Origin: Rhodocyclales bacterium
GTDB taxonomy: Bacteria > Pseudomonadota > Gammaproteobacteria > Burkholderiales > Rhodocyclaceae
Reading direction: 5' to 3'
Assembly (NCBI GenBank): GCA_028292485.1
Contig: JAQGMG010000028.1
Location: 62,001-126,000, forward strand
DNA length: 64,000 nt
Shown one piece after another: positions 40,319-49,677 of the stretch. Made by a program: the position numbers and the translations under genes. The notes beneath the pieces were generated by a model. That model was given only the letters and a program-made list of their open reading frames with translations, had not been told where the DNA came from and did no database searches. Numbering within the stretch: the first letter of the stretch is position 1; every line of letters begins with the position of its first letter.

Positions 40319-40344
40319 GGATAAGGCCGCAGGCCGTAATCCGG
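40319..40344. repeat. REP unit upstream of the RAYT gene
   Basis: GGATAAGGCCGCAGGCCGTA (continuing ATCCGG) is a hairpin unit. It closely matches the distal unit at 41207-41232 on the other side of the transposase gene, in the same orientation. Confidence 0.75.
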
Positions 40345-40400
40345 GGGAGGATATCACTCAACTTCTCCACACGAGGACACCACAAAGGCATACTCCTACG

Positions 40401-41119
40401 ATGCCCGACTACCGTCGCCACCGCTTGCCCGGTGGCACCTATTTTTTTAGGGAATTACATACTTGACTTGCAGAACGGCAAATCATGTTTGGAAATTCGA
40501 TTTCGGCCAAAGACGCGTCATTCCCGCGAAAGCGGGAATCCACTTCTACGTGAGGCCTGTGCCAGCGAGTGGATTCCCGCTTTCGCGGGAATGACGAAAA
40601 TTGGGGCGTTGCAAATCAAGTATGTAGTTCCCTTTTTTTACCCACAATCTCCTCGAACGCAAGAGCGCCCTGCTCGTCGAGCACATTGACTTGCTGCGTG
40701 AATCAGTACGTGCCGTAAGGGCTCAGCGTCCTTTCCACATCGACGCATGGGTCGTGTTACCCGACCACATGCACGCTGTCTGGACCTTGCCAGAAGGCGA
40801 TGCCGATTACTCTGGCCGTTGGCGCGCCATCAAGATCGCCTTCTCCAAAGGGTTGCCGAGAACAGAGCGGCTTTCCGCTGCACGCTTCGCGCAAGGCGAA
40901 CGCGGCATCTGGCAGCGGCGTTTCTGGGAGCACACTATTCGCGACGATGCAGATTATGCTGCCCACATTGACTATGTGCATATCAATCCACTCAAGCATG
41001 GTCACGTTCAATGCGTAGTCGATTGGCCGTATTCCTCGTTTCATCGGGCTGTTGCGCAGGGTATCTACATGGCAGATTGGGGCGGGGAGATTCCGGATCT
41101 AACAGCAGGTGAGAGATAG
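40401..41119 (+). pseudogene. REP-associated tyrosine transposase (RAYT), interrupted by a MITE
   Basis: Removing 40450-40640 (the 183-bp element plus one copy of the 8-bp target duplication) restores one frame from ATG 40401 to the stop at 41117-41119. The restored protein is about 175 residues and begins MPDYRRHRLPGGTYFFTHNL. The HUH-like metal site is HIDAWVVLPDHMHAVW. The catalytic tyrosine is expected in HIDYVHINPLKHG. RAYTs mobilise REP sequences, and REP units flank this gene. The downstream fragment could restart at TTG 40691 but would lack the first strand, so it is probably inactive. Confidence 0.88.
40450..40632. mobile_element. 183-bp MITE-like element inserted in the RAYT gene
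   Basis: Terminal inverted repeats are GGGAATTACATACTTGACTT and, at the other end, GGGAACTACATACTTGATTT read inward. The direct duplication TTTTTTTA flanks it (40442-40449 and 40633-40640). A dRS3-like double palindrome occupies 40518-40595. No coding capacity. Confidence 0.9.
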
Positions 41120-41169
41120 AGGGATGCAGGGAGCCCGCCCTCTTTGCCAGCTGCAGGCATTCCCAACGT

Positions 41170-41232
41170 CGGATTACGCCTGCGGCTCATCCAACCTACT
41201 CCCATGGGATGAGTCCGCAAGCCGTAATCCGG
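41170..41232. repeat. Inverted REP pair downstream of the RAYT gene
   Basis: CGGATTACGCCTGCGGCTCA (41170 on) and GGATGAGTCCGCAAGCCGTA (41207 on) are inverted, imperfect partners separated by about 14 bases including CAACCTACTC. With the unit at 40319 they bracket the RAYT gene, as is usual for RAYT loci. Confidence 0.75.
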
Positions 41233-41244
41233 TGTAACGCTGTC

Positions 41245-41880
41245 TTACTTCGGCTGCGGCGTCAGACGTAGATAAGGCTTCACTGCCTTGTAACCCTGCG
41301 GGAAGCGGCGCTTGATTTCTTCCGGGTCCTGTAACGACGGAACGATGACAACATCATCGCCCTGCTTCCAGTTGCCGGGTGTGGCGACGGCGTGCTTGTC
41401 GGTGAGTTGCAGCGAGTCGATGACGCGCAGGACCTCATCGAAATTGCGGCCGGCGCTGGCCGGGTAGGTGATGATCAGGCGAACCTTTTTCTTCGGATCG
41501 ATGATGAACAGCGAGCGCACCGTCAGCGTGGCGTTCGCTTCGGGGTGGATCATGTCGTAGAGCTGCGCGACCTTGCGGTCGGCGTCGGCAATGATCGGGA
41601 AGTTGACCTGTGTGTCCTGCGTTTCGTTGATGTCGTTGATCCAGCGCAGGTGCGATTCGACCGGGTCGACCGAAAGGGCGATGGCCTTGACGTTGCGCTT
41701 GGCGAATTCGTTCTTGAGCTTGGCCGTGAGGCCCAGCTCGGTGGTGCATACCGGCGTGAAGTCGGCCGGGTGCGAGAACAGCACGCCCCAGCTGTCGCCG
41801 AGCCATTCGTGAAACTGGATGGGCCCCTCGGACGAGTCCTGTTGAAAGTCCGGGGCGGTGTCACCTAGATGCAGACTCAT
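41245..41880 (-). CDS. 1-Cys peroxiredoxin (Prx6 type)
   Basis: The 211-residue enzyme reduces peroxides through peroxidatic Cys45 in the motif FTPVCTTELG. The C-terminal extension (HAVATPGNWKQGDDVVIVPS) is typical of the Prx6 subfamily. There is no resolving cysteine in the usual 2-Cys position. The start overlaps the downstream end of the alpha/beta hydrolase gene by four bases, so it is cotranscribed with the sulfonate-cluster neighbours. Confidence 0.93.
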   Translation of the reverse strand: MSLHLGDTAPDFQQDSSEGPIQFHEWLGDSWGVLFSHPADFTPVCTTELGLTAKLKNEFAKRNVKAIALSVDPVESHLRWINDINETQDTQVNFPIIADADRKVAQLYDMIHPEANATLTVRSLFIIDPKKKVRLIITYPASAGRNFDEVLRVIDSLQLTDKHAVATPGNWKQGDDVVIVPSLQDPEEIKRRFPQGYKAVKPYLRLTPQPK

Positions 41881-42521
41881 ATCGATTCTCCTTTCGGTTC
41901 ATTCCAGACCGCGAGTTCGCGGCGTAACTGGTCTTTCCTCGCACGGTCACGCCGTGCTTGCGTATGCGTCCGGTCACTACCACCGCCGAGCTGACCCAGT
42001 GGCAGATCGGCCTGGGTACGGCGTAGCTGCTCGAAAATCAGCATGCCTTCCGGCCACGGGCCGAAGCCTGCATCGACGTTGATGTGGCCCGCGGCGCCGA
42101 TGTTGATGAAGCGGCTACCCCAGTTGTCGGCCAACCAGGCAGCACGCATCAGGCGTACCCACGGGTCGTTGGTGCTGGCCACGACCACGCTTGGAAAGCC
42201 GAGGTTGTGGCCAGGAACGATTTCCGTTACCTCGAATTTTTCGGGATCGGCAGGTGCCACGAACATGGCGCCCGCAATGCGGTCGCGATAGTCCCAGGCC
42301 GCATGCGCGGCGGCGAGGCAGCCGAAGCTGTGCGCGACGATCCACACATGGCCCTTGGCGCGATCGAGTTGCTGACGCACCGAGCCGGCCCAGCGCGCGA
42401 GCTGGGGTGAATTCCAGTCGCTCTGCTCGACGCGCACGCATTCCGGCAGCTGTGCCTCGAACCAGCTTTGCCAGTGCGCGGGCCCACTGCCTTGCAGGCC
42501 GGGAACGATCAGGATTGTCAT
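41877..42521 (-). CDS. RBBP9/YdeN family alpha/beta hydrolase
   Basis: The 214-residue protein has the GPAHWQSWFE motif typical of RBBP9/YdeN hydrolases. The putative catalytic triad is Ser65 in AHSFG, Asp119 and His146 in AGHIN. The C-terminal 40 residues are charged and probably not part of the core. It overlaps peroxiredoxin by four bases. Substrate unknown; placement after the ssu operon is suggestive of, but does not prove, a sulfur role. Confidence 0.87.
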   Translation of the reverse strand: MTILIVPGLQGSGPAHWQSWFEAQLPECVRVEQSDWNSPQLARWAGSVRQQLDRAKGHVWIVAHSFGCLAAAHAAWDYRDRIAGAMFVAPADPEKFEVTEIVPGHNLGFPSVVVASTNDPWVRLMRAAWLADNWGSRFINIGAAGHINVDAGFGPWPEGMLIFEQLRRTQADLPLGQLGGGSDRTHTQARRDRARKDQLRRELAVWNEPKGESI

Positions 42522-42545
42522 TGGTGCGTTATAGCAAACCAGGTG

Positions 42546-42761
42546 TCAGATGGTGGCAATCGAAACTTCAGTCGATTTGACCAGCGCTACCACTTCGGTG
42601 CCGACACGTAGCCCCAGGTCGTCGACCGAGCGCGTGGTGATGACCGAGGTGACGATGCCGGAAGCGGTTTGCACGTCGATCTCGCTGACGACATCGCCCC
42701 GAACGATTTCCTTGATGGTGCCGCGAAACTGGTTGCGTACATTGATGGCTTGAATGCTCAT
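42546..42761 (-). CDS. ssuF: Molbindin-type TOBE protein, SsuF-like
   Basis: This 71-residue protein is a single TOBE/Mop domain (NQFRGTIKEIVRGDVVSEID, then TSVITTRSVDDLGLRVGTEV). Such domains bind molybdate or similar oxyanions. A gene of this kind, ssuF, ends the ssuEADCBF operon of Pseudomonas putida; the same order is seen here. ATG 42761 has GAAAGGA upstream; the longer frame is not supported. A REP-like hairpin separates it from ssuB. Confidence 0.82.
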   Translation of the reverse strand: MSIQAINVRNQFRGTIKEIVRGDVVSEIDVQTASGIVTSVITTRSVDDLGLRVGTEVVALVKSTEVSIATI

Positions 42762-42833
42762 TGCATGATTCCTTTCAGTGAAACTACAAGAAAACAGATG
42801 ATTCAGTTCGACGCTGCTCGTAGCTCGTAGCTC

Positions 42834-42911
42834 GTAGGGTGGGTTTGCGAAGCAACCCACCGTCGGTGCAACATTGTGGTGGATTGTCGCTCCGCTCCGA
42901 ACCCACCCTAC
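42834..42911. repeat. REP-like imperfect hairpin at the ssuB stop
   Basis: Left arm GTAGGGTGGGTTTGCGAAGC and right arm ending CCGAACCCACCCTAC form an imperfect long hairpin. Its right end overlaps the last codon of ssuB by a few bases. The outer GTAGG...CCTAC motif places it with the other hairpins. Confidence 0.7.
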
Positions 42912-43762
42912 ACAGCCCAGCGAACCTGATCGACCGTGCGATGCAGCGAGACGTCGCCCGCATGCTCCGTGCCGGGATTCTTCTCGTCAGGCGCCTGTTG
43001 CAGCACGCGACGCAATACCTGTTCTTCCAGCGCCGCAAACGCCGCATGCCCGCGATGACGCGGACGCGGCAGATCGATACGCAGATCCAGCGTGATCTGG
43101 CCCTCGTCGATCAGCACCACACGGTCGGCCAGCGCAATGGCTTCGCTGACGTCGTGGGTGACGAGCAGGGCGGTGAAGCCGTGTTCGCGCCATAGCGATT
43201 CGATCAGCGCGTGCATTTCAATACGCGTCAGCGCGTCGAGTGCGCCGAGCGGTTCGTCGAGCAGCAGCAGGCGCGGCTTATGCACCAGTGCGCGTGCCAA
43301 TGCGACGCGCTGACGCTGGCCACCGGAGAGGCGTGCTGGCCATTCGTGGCGGCGTTCGCGCAAACCCACCTGACCGAGCACATGCTCGGCATCGATCTGC
43401 CTGGCAGGCGGCAGGCCGAGGGCGACGTTGTCGACGATGCGCTTCCACGGCAGCAGGCGCGAGTCCTGGAACATGATGCGTGTTTCATGACGCGAATCCT
43501 GCTCGTGACCATCGTAGTGCAGTTGCCCTTCCTGCCCGGATTCGAGGCCCGCCACGAGGCGCAGCAAGGTGCTCTTGCCGCAGCCACTGCGGCCCACGAT
43601 GGCGACGAACTCGCCCGGTTCGATATCGAGATCGACGCCCTTGAGCACTTCGCGTTCGCCGTAGCGTTTATGCACGCCGCGTACTGAAAGGGCGATGCCA
43701 ATAGTATTGGCAACTGCGGCACGACTGGCGACGGCACTGTTTTCTTCAAGATTGATTTGCAT
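42908..43762 (-). CDS. ssuB: Aliphatic sulfonate ABC transporter ATP-binding protein
   Basis: The 284-residue ATPase has Walker [14 protein letters not shown], the Q-loop FQDSRLLPW, signature [15 protein letters not shown] and Walker [12 protein letters not shown]. It drives uptake of alkanesulfonates with SsuC and SsuA. The chosen ATG 43762 gives a 26-base gap to ssuC; the upstream extension overlaps ssuC and is rejected. Downstream is the molbindin gene. Confidence 0.93.
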   Translation of the reverse strand: MQINLEENSAVASRAAVANTIGIALSVRGVHKRYGEREVLKGVDLDIEPGEFVAIVGRSGCGKSTLLRLVAGLESGQEGQLHYDGHEQDSRHETRIMFQDSRLLPWKRIVDNVALGLPPARQIDAEHVLGQVGLRERRHEWPARLSGGQRQRVALARALVHKPRLLLLDEPLGALDALTRIEMHALIESLWREHGFTALLVTHDVSEAIALADRVVLIDEGQITLDLRIDLPRPRHRGHAAFAALEEQVLRRVLQQAPDEKNPGTEHAGDVSLHRTVDQVRWAV

Positions 43763-43788
43763 ATTTTTTCTGCAGGTCAGCTCGTGAA

Positions 43789-44571
43789 TCAGGCACTGGC
43801 GTAGTTGGGATTCCAGCGCAGCCAGAAACGCTCCAGGCTGCGTGCGACCACGTCCGCCAGCTTGCCGAGCAGCGCGTAGAGCAGGATGCCGACCAGCACG
43901 ATGTCGGTACGCAGGAACTCGCGTGCATTCATTGTCATGTAGCCGATGCCTTCGGTTGCGGAGATGGTTTCCGAGACGATCAGCAGCACCCACATGAAGC
44001 CGAGCGCGAAGCGCAGCCCGACGAGAATGGAGGAGAGCGCACCCGGAAATATGACGTCGCGATACAGCCGCCAGCCGCTCACGCCATAGCTCCTGGCCAT
44101 TTCGATCAGTGCCGGGTCGACCGAGCGGATGCCGTGATAGGTATTGAGATATAGCGGGAAGAACACGCCAATCGCCACGATGAAGATCTTCGCCGCCTCA
44201 TCGATGCCGAACCACAGGATGACCAGTGGAATCAACGCCAGCGGCGGCACATTGCGAACCATCTGCAGCGTCGTGTCGAGGAGCACTTCAGCACGGCGGA
44301 ACGTGCCGGTAATGAGTCCGAGCACGAGGCCCGCGCCGCCACCGATAGCCAGACCCGTGAAAGCGCGGCGCGTGCTGACGAGCACGTGGTGATGCAGCTC
44401 GCCGGAACGCAGCAATTCCCAGCCTGATTTGAAGATGCTGGCGGGCTCAGGCAGCACGCGACTGGACAGCCAGCCGATGCGTGCCGAGAGCTCCCACAAG
44501 GCGATCAACAGCACGGGAATTACCCAGGGCAGCAGGCGATCAAACAGAACTTTCTTTTTTGTCGTGCTCAT
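43789..44571 (-). CDS. ssuC: Aliphatic sulfonate ABC transporter permease
   Basis: This 260-residue permease has six predicted helices and the EAA loop ([21 protein letters not shown]). It shows [16 protein letters not shown] near the start, typical of SsuC/TauC proteins. A 253-base gap with a composite repeat separates it from ssuD, so it may depend on read-through or its own promoter. Confidence 0.93.
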   Translation of the reverse strand: MSTTKKKVLFDRLLPWVIPVLLIALWELSARIGWLSSRVLPEPASIFKSGWELLRSGELHHHVLVSTRRAFTGLAIGGGAGLVLGLITGTFRRAEVLLDTTLQMVRNVPPLALIPLVILWFGIDEAAKIFIVAIGVFFPLYLNTYHGIRSVDPALIEMARSYGVSGWRLYRDVIFPGALSSILVGLRFALGFMWVLLIVSETISATEGIGYMTMNAREFLRTDIVLVGILLYALLGKLADVVARSLERFWLRWNPNYASA

Positions 44572-44594
44572 TTTCTGTATCCAGCAATTACATC

Positions 44595-44822
44595 GTCATT
44601 CCCGCGAAAGCGGGAATCCACTTCTAGGTGAGTTCGGTGCCAATGAGTGGATTCCCGCCGCACCCTCTCCCCCAACCCCCGCTCCGCGCCCCACGGTCGG
44701 CACTGCATTGCCGACCGGCTGCGCAAGCGGGTTGCATACAACCCGAACCCCTTGCTTCGCCCCGCAAGCGGGAGAGGGGAGCGTTGTGCAGCTTTGCTGT
44801 CCGTAAAGATGGCGGGAATGAC
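44595..44822. repeat. Composite repeat: family B inside a dRS3-like double palindrome
   Basis: The outer repeat starts GTCATTCCCGCG (44595) and ends GCGGGAATGAC (44822). Its second palindrome is split in the loop by about 150 bases of family B (44659-44811). Family B contains internal inverted segments such as GGTCGGC...GCCGACC and GGGTTG...CAACCC. The same composite occurs inverted at 56976-57196. It lies inside the ssu operon and ends two bases before the ssuD stop codon. Confidence 0.85.
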
Positions 44823-44824
44823 GG

Positions 44825-45994
44825 TCAACTGGCTGACGCCCTTGGCACGTAATGGTTGCCAATAACCTCACCAAACGGACCGGTGAGTTTCTGACCTGGT
44901 AACTTGTCGCTTGCCCCATGCTCCAGCGGGAGAAGCGGAAAAACCAGTTCCGCAAAACGATAAGCCTCTTCGAGATGCGGGTAGCCGGACAGGATGAAGG
45001 TGTCGGCGCCCACATCGGCGTACTCCTGCAACCTGGCAGCTACTTGTTGTGGATTGCCGACCAGCGCGGTGCCCGCGCCGCCGCGAACGAGGCCGACACC
45101 CGCCCACAGGTTGGGGCTGATCTCGAGATCGGCACGGCTACGCTTGGCGCCGCCTGCATGCAATGCCGCCATGCGGCGCTGACCTTCCGAATCCATCTTC
45201 GCGAACGCCGATTGCGCGCGGTCGACGGTCTCGTCATCGAGGCGGCTGATCAGATCTTCCGCCGCGGCCCAGGCCTGCTCTTCCGTTTCGCGCACGATCA
45301 CATGCAGACGTACGCCAGCCGTGATGCTGCGGCCACGCCTGGCGGCGCGCGCTTTCACATCGGCAACTTTCCTGGCCACTTCGGCGGGTGGCTCGCCCCA
45401 TGTCAGATAGGTGTCGACATGTTCGGCTGCGAGATCGTGCGCCGCATCCGAAGAGCCGCCGAACCACACTGGTGGATACGGCCGCTGGATCGGCGGATAG
45501 AGCAGCTTGGCGCCCTTCACCGCGAGATGCTTGCCTTCGTAGTCGTAGCCCTCGCTGTCGTGGCTATGCGTAATGATCTCGCGCCAGATGCGGATGAATT
45601 CCTCCGATGCTTCATAGCGCTCGGCATGCGAACTGAATACGCCGTCGCCGGCCAGTTCATTCGGGTCGCCGCCGGTGACCAGGTTGACCAGCAGGCGGCC
45701 ACCGGAGAGCCGGTCGAAGGTGGCTGCCGTGCGCGCGGCAAGGCTTGGTTGCACCAGGCCGGGACGCAGCGCCACGAGGAAGCGCAGATTCTTCGTCGCA
45801 CCGATCAGGCTGGACGTGACCACCCACGGGTCTTCGCAGGAGCGGCCGACCGGCGTGAGCACGCCGTAGTAACCGAGGTTATCGGCTGCCTGCGCGATCT
45901 GCCGCAGGTAGTCGTAACTGACCTCGCGCGCACCATCGCTGGTGCCGAGGTAGCGGCTGTCGCCGTGAGTGGGAAGAAACCACAGTACTTTCAT
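44825..45994 (-). CDS. ssuD: FMNH2-dependent alkanesulfonate monooxygenase
   Basis: The 389-residue bacterial-luciferase-fold enzyme cleaves alkanesulfonates to aldehyde and sulfite using FMNH2 supplied by SsuE. Characteristic stretches are [30 protein letters not shown] and [12 protein letters not shown]-like [15 protein letters not shown]. Start ATG 45994 chosen for family fit; upstream MRAC is unlikely. It is 28 bases downstream of ssuA. Confidence 0.95.
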   Translation of the reverse strand: MKVLWFLPTHGDSRYLGTSDGAREVSYDYLRQIAQAADNLGYYGVLTPVGRSCEDPWVVTSSLIGATKNLRFLVALRPGLVQPSLAARTAATFDRLSGGRLLVNLVTGGDPNELAGDGVFSSHAERYEASEEFIRIWREIITHSHDSEGYDYEGKHLAVKGAKLLYPPIQRPYPPVWFGGSSDAAHDLAAEHVDTYLTWGEPPAEVARKVADVKARAARRGRSITAGVRLHVIVRETEEQAWAAAEDLISRLDDETVDRAQSAFAKMDSEGQRRMAALHAGGAKRSRADLEISPNLWAGVGLVRGGAGTALVGNPQQVAARLQEYADVGADTFILSGYPHLEEAYRFAELVFPLLPLEHGASDKLPGQKLTGPFGEVIGNHYVPRASAS

Positions 45995-46022
45995 TTTGCA
46001 AGCCCTCAACGATCCGCCGGCC

Positions 46023-46985
46023 TCAGCGCTTGGCGGCCAGCGTGGCGTCCTTGACCTTGATCGGTGCCGGGATGAGTTTCAGCTCGGCAAACGTGTCGGC
46101 GATCTTCTGCTGCGCATCGAGCACCTTGTCGTCGAGCGGATGCACACCTTGCGGGTAGCGGCCCAGGCTCTGCTCCAGCACATCGGTGGGCAGGCCCTGG
46201 ATCGGTGAGAGCTGTGCAGCGGCTTCCTTGATGTTTTTCGCCACCCAGGCGCCCTGCGTGCTCACTTCGTCGAACAGCACTTTGGTCACGTCGGGACGCT
46301 TGGTGGCGAACTCGCGCTCGGCGAGGAAGAACTGGTGATTATTGGCAATGCCAACAGCATTGGTCAGCACGCGTGCGCCGGTCTGCTTTTCCGCAGCCGA
46401 GGTGAAGGGGTCCCAGATCACCCAGGCGTCGATTGCGCCACGTTCGAAAGCGGCGCGCGCGTCGGCGGGCGTCAGGTAGTTGACGGTCACATCGGAGTAC
46501 TTCAGGCCGCCCTTCTCAAGCGCCTTGACGAGCAGGTAATGAACGTTGGAGCCCTTGTTGAGCGCGATCTTCTTGCCGCGCAGATCGGCAATGGTCTTGA
46601 TCGGTGAATCCTTTGGAACGAGGATGGCTTCTGCCGACGGCGCCGGCAGCTCATAACCGACGTAGACGAAGTTGGCACCCGCTGCCTGAGCAACGATAGG
46701 CGGTGTTTCACCGACATAACCGAAGTCAATGGAGCCCACGTTCAGGCCTTCGAGCAGTTGCGGGCCGGCAGCAAACTCCACCCACTTCACTTCGATGCCC
46801 AGCGGTGTCAAACGTTTTTCCAGCGCGCCATTGCCCTTGAGCAGCACCAGTGTGGCGGCTGATTTCTGGTAGCCGATGCGCAGCAGCTTGGGGTTGTACT
46901 CGGCGAAGGCTGGTAACGCGGCGAGCGTCAGCAATGCGGCCACGGTGCCGATGAACTGCCTGCGGGTAGAGGTAACAAATGACAT
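46023..46985 (-). CDS. ssuA: Aliphatic sulfonate-binding periplasmic protein
   Basis: This 320-residue substrate-binding protein has an N-terminal signal [20 protein letters not shown], which resembles a twin-arginine signal, cleaved near AFA. The mature part has the NMT1/SsuA fold ([35 protein letters not shown]). ATG 46985 has AGGAG upstream. It captures sulfonates in the periplasm for SsuBC. Confidence 0.93.
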   Translation of the reverse strand: MSFVTSTRRQFIGTVAALLTLAALPAFAEYNPKLLRIGYQKSAATLVLLKGNGALEKRLTPLGIEVKWVEFAAGPQLLEGLNVGSIDFGYVGETPPIVAQAAGANFVYVGYELPAPSAEAILVPKDSPIKTIADLRGKKIALNKGSNVHYLLVKALEKGGLKYSDVTVNYLTPADARAAFERGAIDAWVIWDPFTSAAEKQTGARVLTNAVGIANNHQFFLAEREFATKRPDVTKVLFDEVSTQGAWVAKNIKEAAAQLSPIQGLPTDVLEQSLGRYPQGVHPLDDKVLDAQQKIADTFAELKLIPAPIKVKDATLAAKR

Positions 46986-47065
46986 TTTCAATTCTCCTGA
47001 TGATGAACAATGACGTGTGAATCCAGAATGCGTGGACATGCGTTGAAGTGCGCTAAGGTGCGATC

Positions 47066-47623
47066 TCAGGCGGCTTTGGCATGTTCGATGCGCGCGCGGT
47101 GCGGTAGATGGAGGCGCAAATCGCCGAGGCGCTGACCAAGCCGCTCCAGCAAGGCTGGCGCCAGTAATAGCGTTCCGTCGCCGAGTGTTTCGATGTCGCG
47201 GTCGATCGCGAAGATGCCGGGCAATATCGTGTGCGAGCCGAGAGATGCGAGTACCGGACGCAGCGCATAGTCGATGACCAGTGCATGCGCCAGACTGCCG
47301 CCAGAGGCGATCGGCAATACCGGCTTGCCACTGAAAGCATCCTGCGGCAGCAGGTCGAGAAACACCTTCAGCAAGCCGCTGTAGGCCGCTTTGTAGACCG
47401 GTGTGGCAATGACGATTGCATCCGCCTGCGCCACCGCCTCGATTGCCTCGGCAATGAGAGGATCACGGCTATTGGCATGCAGCAGCGCTTCGGCAGGCAG
47501 CTTGCGCAGTTCCAGGTGCCGGCTGGCGATGCCGCTGGCGGTCAGCGCGTCACGCGCACGACCCAACAGGCGCGCCGAGCGCGAGTTGGTTGAAGGACTG
47601 GAAGCAATGGTGAGAACCGACAT
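47066..47623 (-). CDS. ssuE: NAD(P)H-dependent FMN reductase
   Basis: The 185-residue flavodoxin-like protein provides reduced FMN to SsuD. Visible motifs are SVLTIASSPSTNSRSARLL (phosphate loop) and ATPVYKAAYSGLLKVFLDLL. It is the first gene of the ssuEADCBF operon, 80 bases upstream of ssuA. A candidate CysB-type operator lies 81 bases before its start. Confidence 0.93.
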   Translation of the reverse strand: MSVLTIASSPSTNSRSARLLGRARDALTASGIASRHLELRKLPAEALLHANSRDPLIAEAIEAVAQADAIVIATPVYKAAYSGLLKVFLDLLPQDAFSGKPVLPIASGGSLAHALVIDYALRPVLASLGSHTILPGIFAIDRDIETLGDGTLLLAPALLERLGQRLGDLRLHLPHRARIEHAKAA

Positions 47624-48094
47624 ACTGTTCCTTTCGCTGGACACGCCGCCAAGATGGTGTGTGTTCAATGCACGGAACTGTACGGACCGGGGCGGCCGCG
47701 GCTAACCAATTAGTTCTGTATTGCTTATCGCATCCTGTGTGGAATGAATATGCGATGCATCGGTCCCTGCCGGGCGGGTGAAACGCGGTGGTGTACTGGG
47801 AACGCGTGGCAAATCAGGCCACACAACCCGAATTGCATATTCGCCCGGATCGGTGCGCGGCCTGCCGCAAGGCGGCACTGCGTAATGCACCACGCGGCAC
47901 GCCTGCGGCTGAAAAAAATCGGCTTGGCGTGTAAAGAGCCGTTCAGTAGCAGCCTGACGTGAAGGAACTTTGCCAGAGGAATTTTCTTGCCGTGGAGTAG
48001 GTAATTACCCTGCTATCTGCTCAAGTGGATTGTGTTTACGTTAATCAGCCGCGGAAAAAAAGCGGCCTATATAAGCATAATCGGAGAGCAGACA
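47624..48094. other. Divergent intergenic region of ssuE and the chitinase
   Basis: The region is about 470 bases with no gene. The only feature I can support is the candidate operator at 47705-47728. The half nearest the chitinase is AT-richer (TATATAAGCATAATCGGAGAG) and probably carries its promoter. Confidence 0.5.
47705..47728 (-). promoter_or_regulatory. Candidate CysB-type operator upstream of ssuE
   Basis: The plus strand reads ACCAA (47705-47709), 12 bases, TGCTTAT (47722-47728), 81 bases before the ssuE start. Both halves and the spacer length match the sites before cysT and the sulfate-binding protein gene. Confidence 0.7.
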
Positions 48095-49603
48095 ATGAAA
48101 TCGACACAGAAAAATGGGCGATTTGCCAAAATCGCCAAATACGCGCTGGCAATAACCGCGCTCAGCACGTCACTGGCGGCTTCCGCCGTCACGGTCGCAC
48201 CTTATTTCTTCGCCTGGAGTTTCGGCAGTACTTCTTACAAAGTGACGAGCCTGATGGACGCCCATAACAAGGCAGGCGTCAATGCCATGACTTTGGCATT
48301 CGGCATCAGCGGTGGCGGCTGTACGCTCGGTGGCGGGCTTGATTCGACCTTGAACAACGCGGCATTCAAGACCGACATCAAGCAGTTCATCGCCGCTGGC
48401 GGCAAGGTCATCCTGTCCTTTGGCGGCGCATCGGGAACATATCTCGAAGCTGCCTGTTCGGACACGCAGATGACGACGCTGATTGCCAATCTGCTCGACA
48501 CGCACAAGACCTACGCGCTGGATTTCGACGTGGAAGGCGGCCAGCTCGGCAATACGGCCCTCAACACCACGCGCAACAAGGCAATCGTCGCCTTGCAGAA
48601 TCGCTACCCCGCCTTGACGGTTTCCTTCACGTTGCCCGTCATGCCGACCGGCATGCCGACTTCAGCGGTCAACCTGCTCAAATCTTCCATCGCCGCCGGC
48701 GTCAAGATTCGCACCGTGAACCTGATGGTCATGGACTACGGTGACGGTTCGGTGAGCAGCAACACCATGGGGCAGCTGAGTATCAACGCACTGACTGCTT
48801 CGCAGAAACAACTCAAGACGCTGTATCCGTCCTTGTCCGACGCGGCCGTGTGGAACCTGCTCGGCGCCACGGCAATGATTGGTCAGAATGATGTCGCTGC
48901 TGAAGTCTTCACACAGGCCGATGCCACCGCAGTAACTAATTTTGCCGTGCAGAAGAACATCAATCTTCTGTCTTACTGGGCCATGCAGCGCGATCAGGTA
49001 GGGACTGGCAGCCTCAATGATTACAGCAAGAAGAACAAGACGGACTTCGAATTCTTCAAGCTCTTCGCCAAGCAAACCGGTGGTACGTCGAGCAGCAGTT
49101 CTTCGGCGGCGTCTTCCAGCTCGAGTTCATCGATTCCCGGCGGTGGCACGACGATTACGAGCAGCAATGGCTTCGTGAATAGTTCCATCGCCAGCAAGAC
49201 CGGCACGTTCACTGCCACGTTCGACGCCACGCCTTCGATCTCGCCGGCGAACATGACTCTGGCATTCAGCAACGGCGCGCAAAGTGCCTACACCGGCCTG
49301 GCAGCGGTGGTGCGTTTCAATACTACGAGTACGATTGATGCACGCAATGGTGGTGCTTATGCTGCAGCGACGAGCATTCCCTTCACCGCCGGCGCGACCT
49401 ATCACTTTCGCATGGTGATCAATGTGGCGGCGCGTACCTATTCGGCCTACGTCACGCCACCGGGTGGTACGGAGAAGACCATTGGCAGCAACTACGCGTT
49501 CCGCAGCGAGCAGGCGTCGATCACCTCGATCAACAACTTCAATGCTGATGTGAATGCAGCGCCAGGTGGATCGCTGCGCTACACGGCGCCGGTAATCCAG
49601 TGA
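48095..49603 (+). CDS. GH18 family chitinase, secreted
   Basis: The 502-residue protein has a signal peptide (about 1-31, ending AAS-A). The GH18 barrel contains SFGGASG at 108-114 and the catalytic DxDxE motif in LDFDVEGG (Asp143, Asp145, Glu147). A serine-rich linker at about 331-348 joins a C-terminal module of about 150 residues that I cannot assign with confidence; it may bind polysaccharide. It hydrolyses chitin or related glycans outside the cell. Start ATG 48095 has GGAGAG upstream. A strong terminator follows. Confidence 0.9.
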   Translation: MKSTQKNGRFAKIAKYALAITALSTSLAASAVTVAPYFFAWSFGSTSYKVTSLMDAHNKAGVNAMTLAFGISGGGCTLGGGLDSTLNNAAFKTDIKQFIAAGGKVILSFGGASGTYLEAACSDTQMTTLIANLLDTHKTYALDFDVEGGQLGNTALNTTRNKAIVALQNRYPALTVSFTLPVMPTGMPTSAVNLLKSSIAAGVKIRTVNLMVMDYGDGSVSSNTMGQLSINALTASQKQLKTLYPSLSDAAVWNLLGATAMIGQNDVAAEVFTQADATAVTNFAVQKNINLLSYWAMQRDQVGTGSLNDYSKKNKTDFEFFKLFAKQTGGTSSSSSSAASSSSSSSIPGGGTTITSSNGFVNSSIASKTGTFTATFDATPSISPANMTLAFSNGAQSAYTGLAAVVRFNTTSTIDARNGGAYAAATSIPFTAGATYHFRMVINVAARTYSAYVTPPGGTEKTIGSNYAFRSEQASITSINNFNADVNAAPGGSLRYTAPVIQ

Positions 49604-49677
49604 GTGACTGAAATGGCCTTCGCTACGGGGGTTGTGAGCTGATGTCGTCAGCATGATGAGATCAGTTGAAGAAAACA

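Noticed and set aside
39425-40357. 310-codon minus-strand open frame opposite the reductase gene
   Set aside because: Antisense shadow; the plus-strand protein has complete family motifs.
40432-40689. Open frame spanning the MITE in the RAYT gene
   Set aside because: Its peptide is translated repeat sequence (RHSRESGNP-type), known to arise spuriously from dRS3-like palindromes. The same applies to frames at 49666-50268, 51080-51355 and 57031-57417.
44918-46054. 378-codon plus-strand open frame opposite ssuD
   Set aside because: Antisense shadow of a well-supported gene, with no domain or ribosome site.
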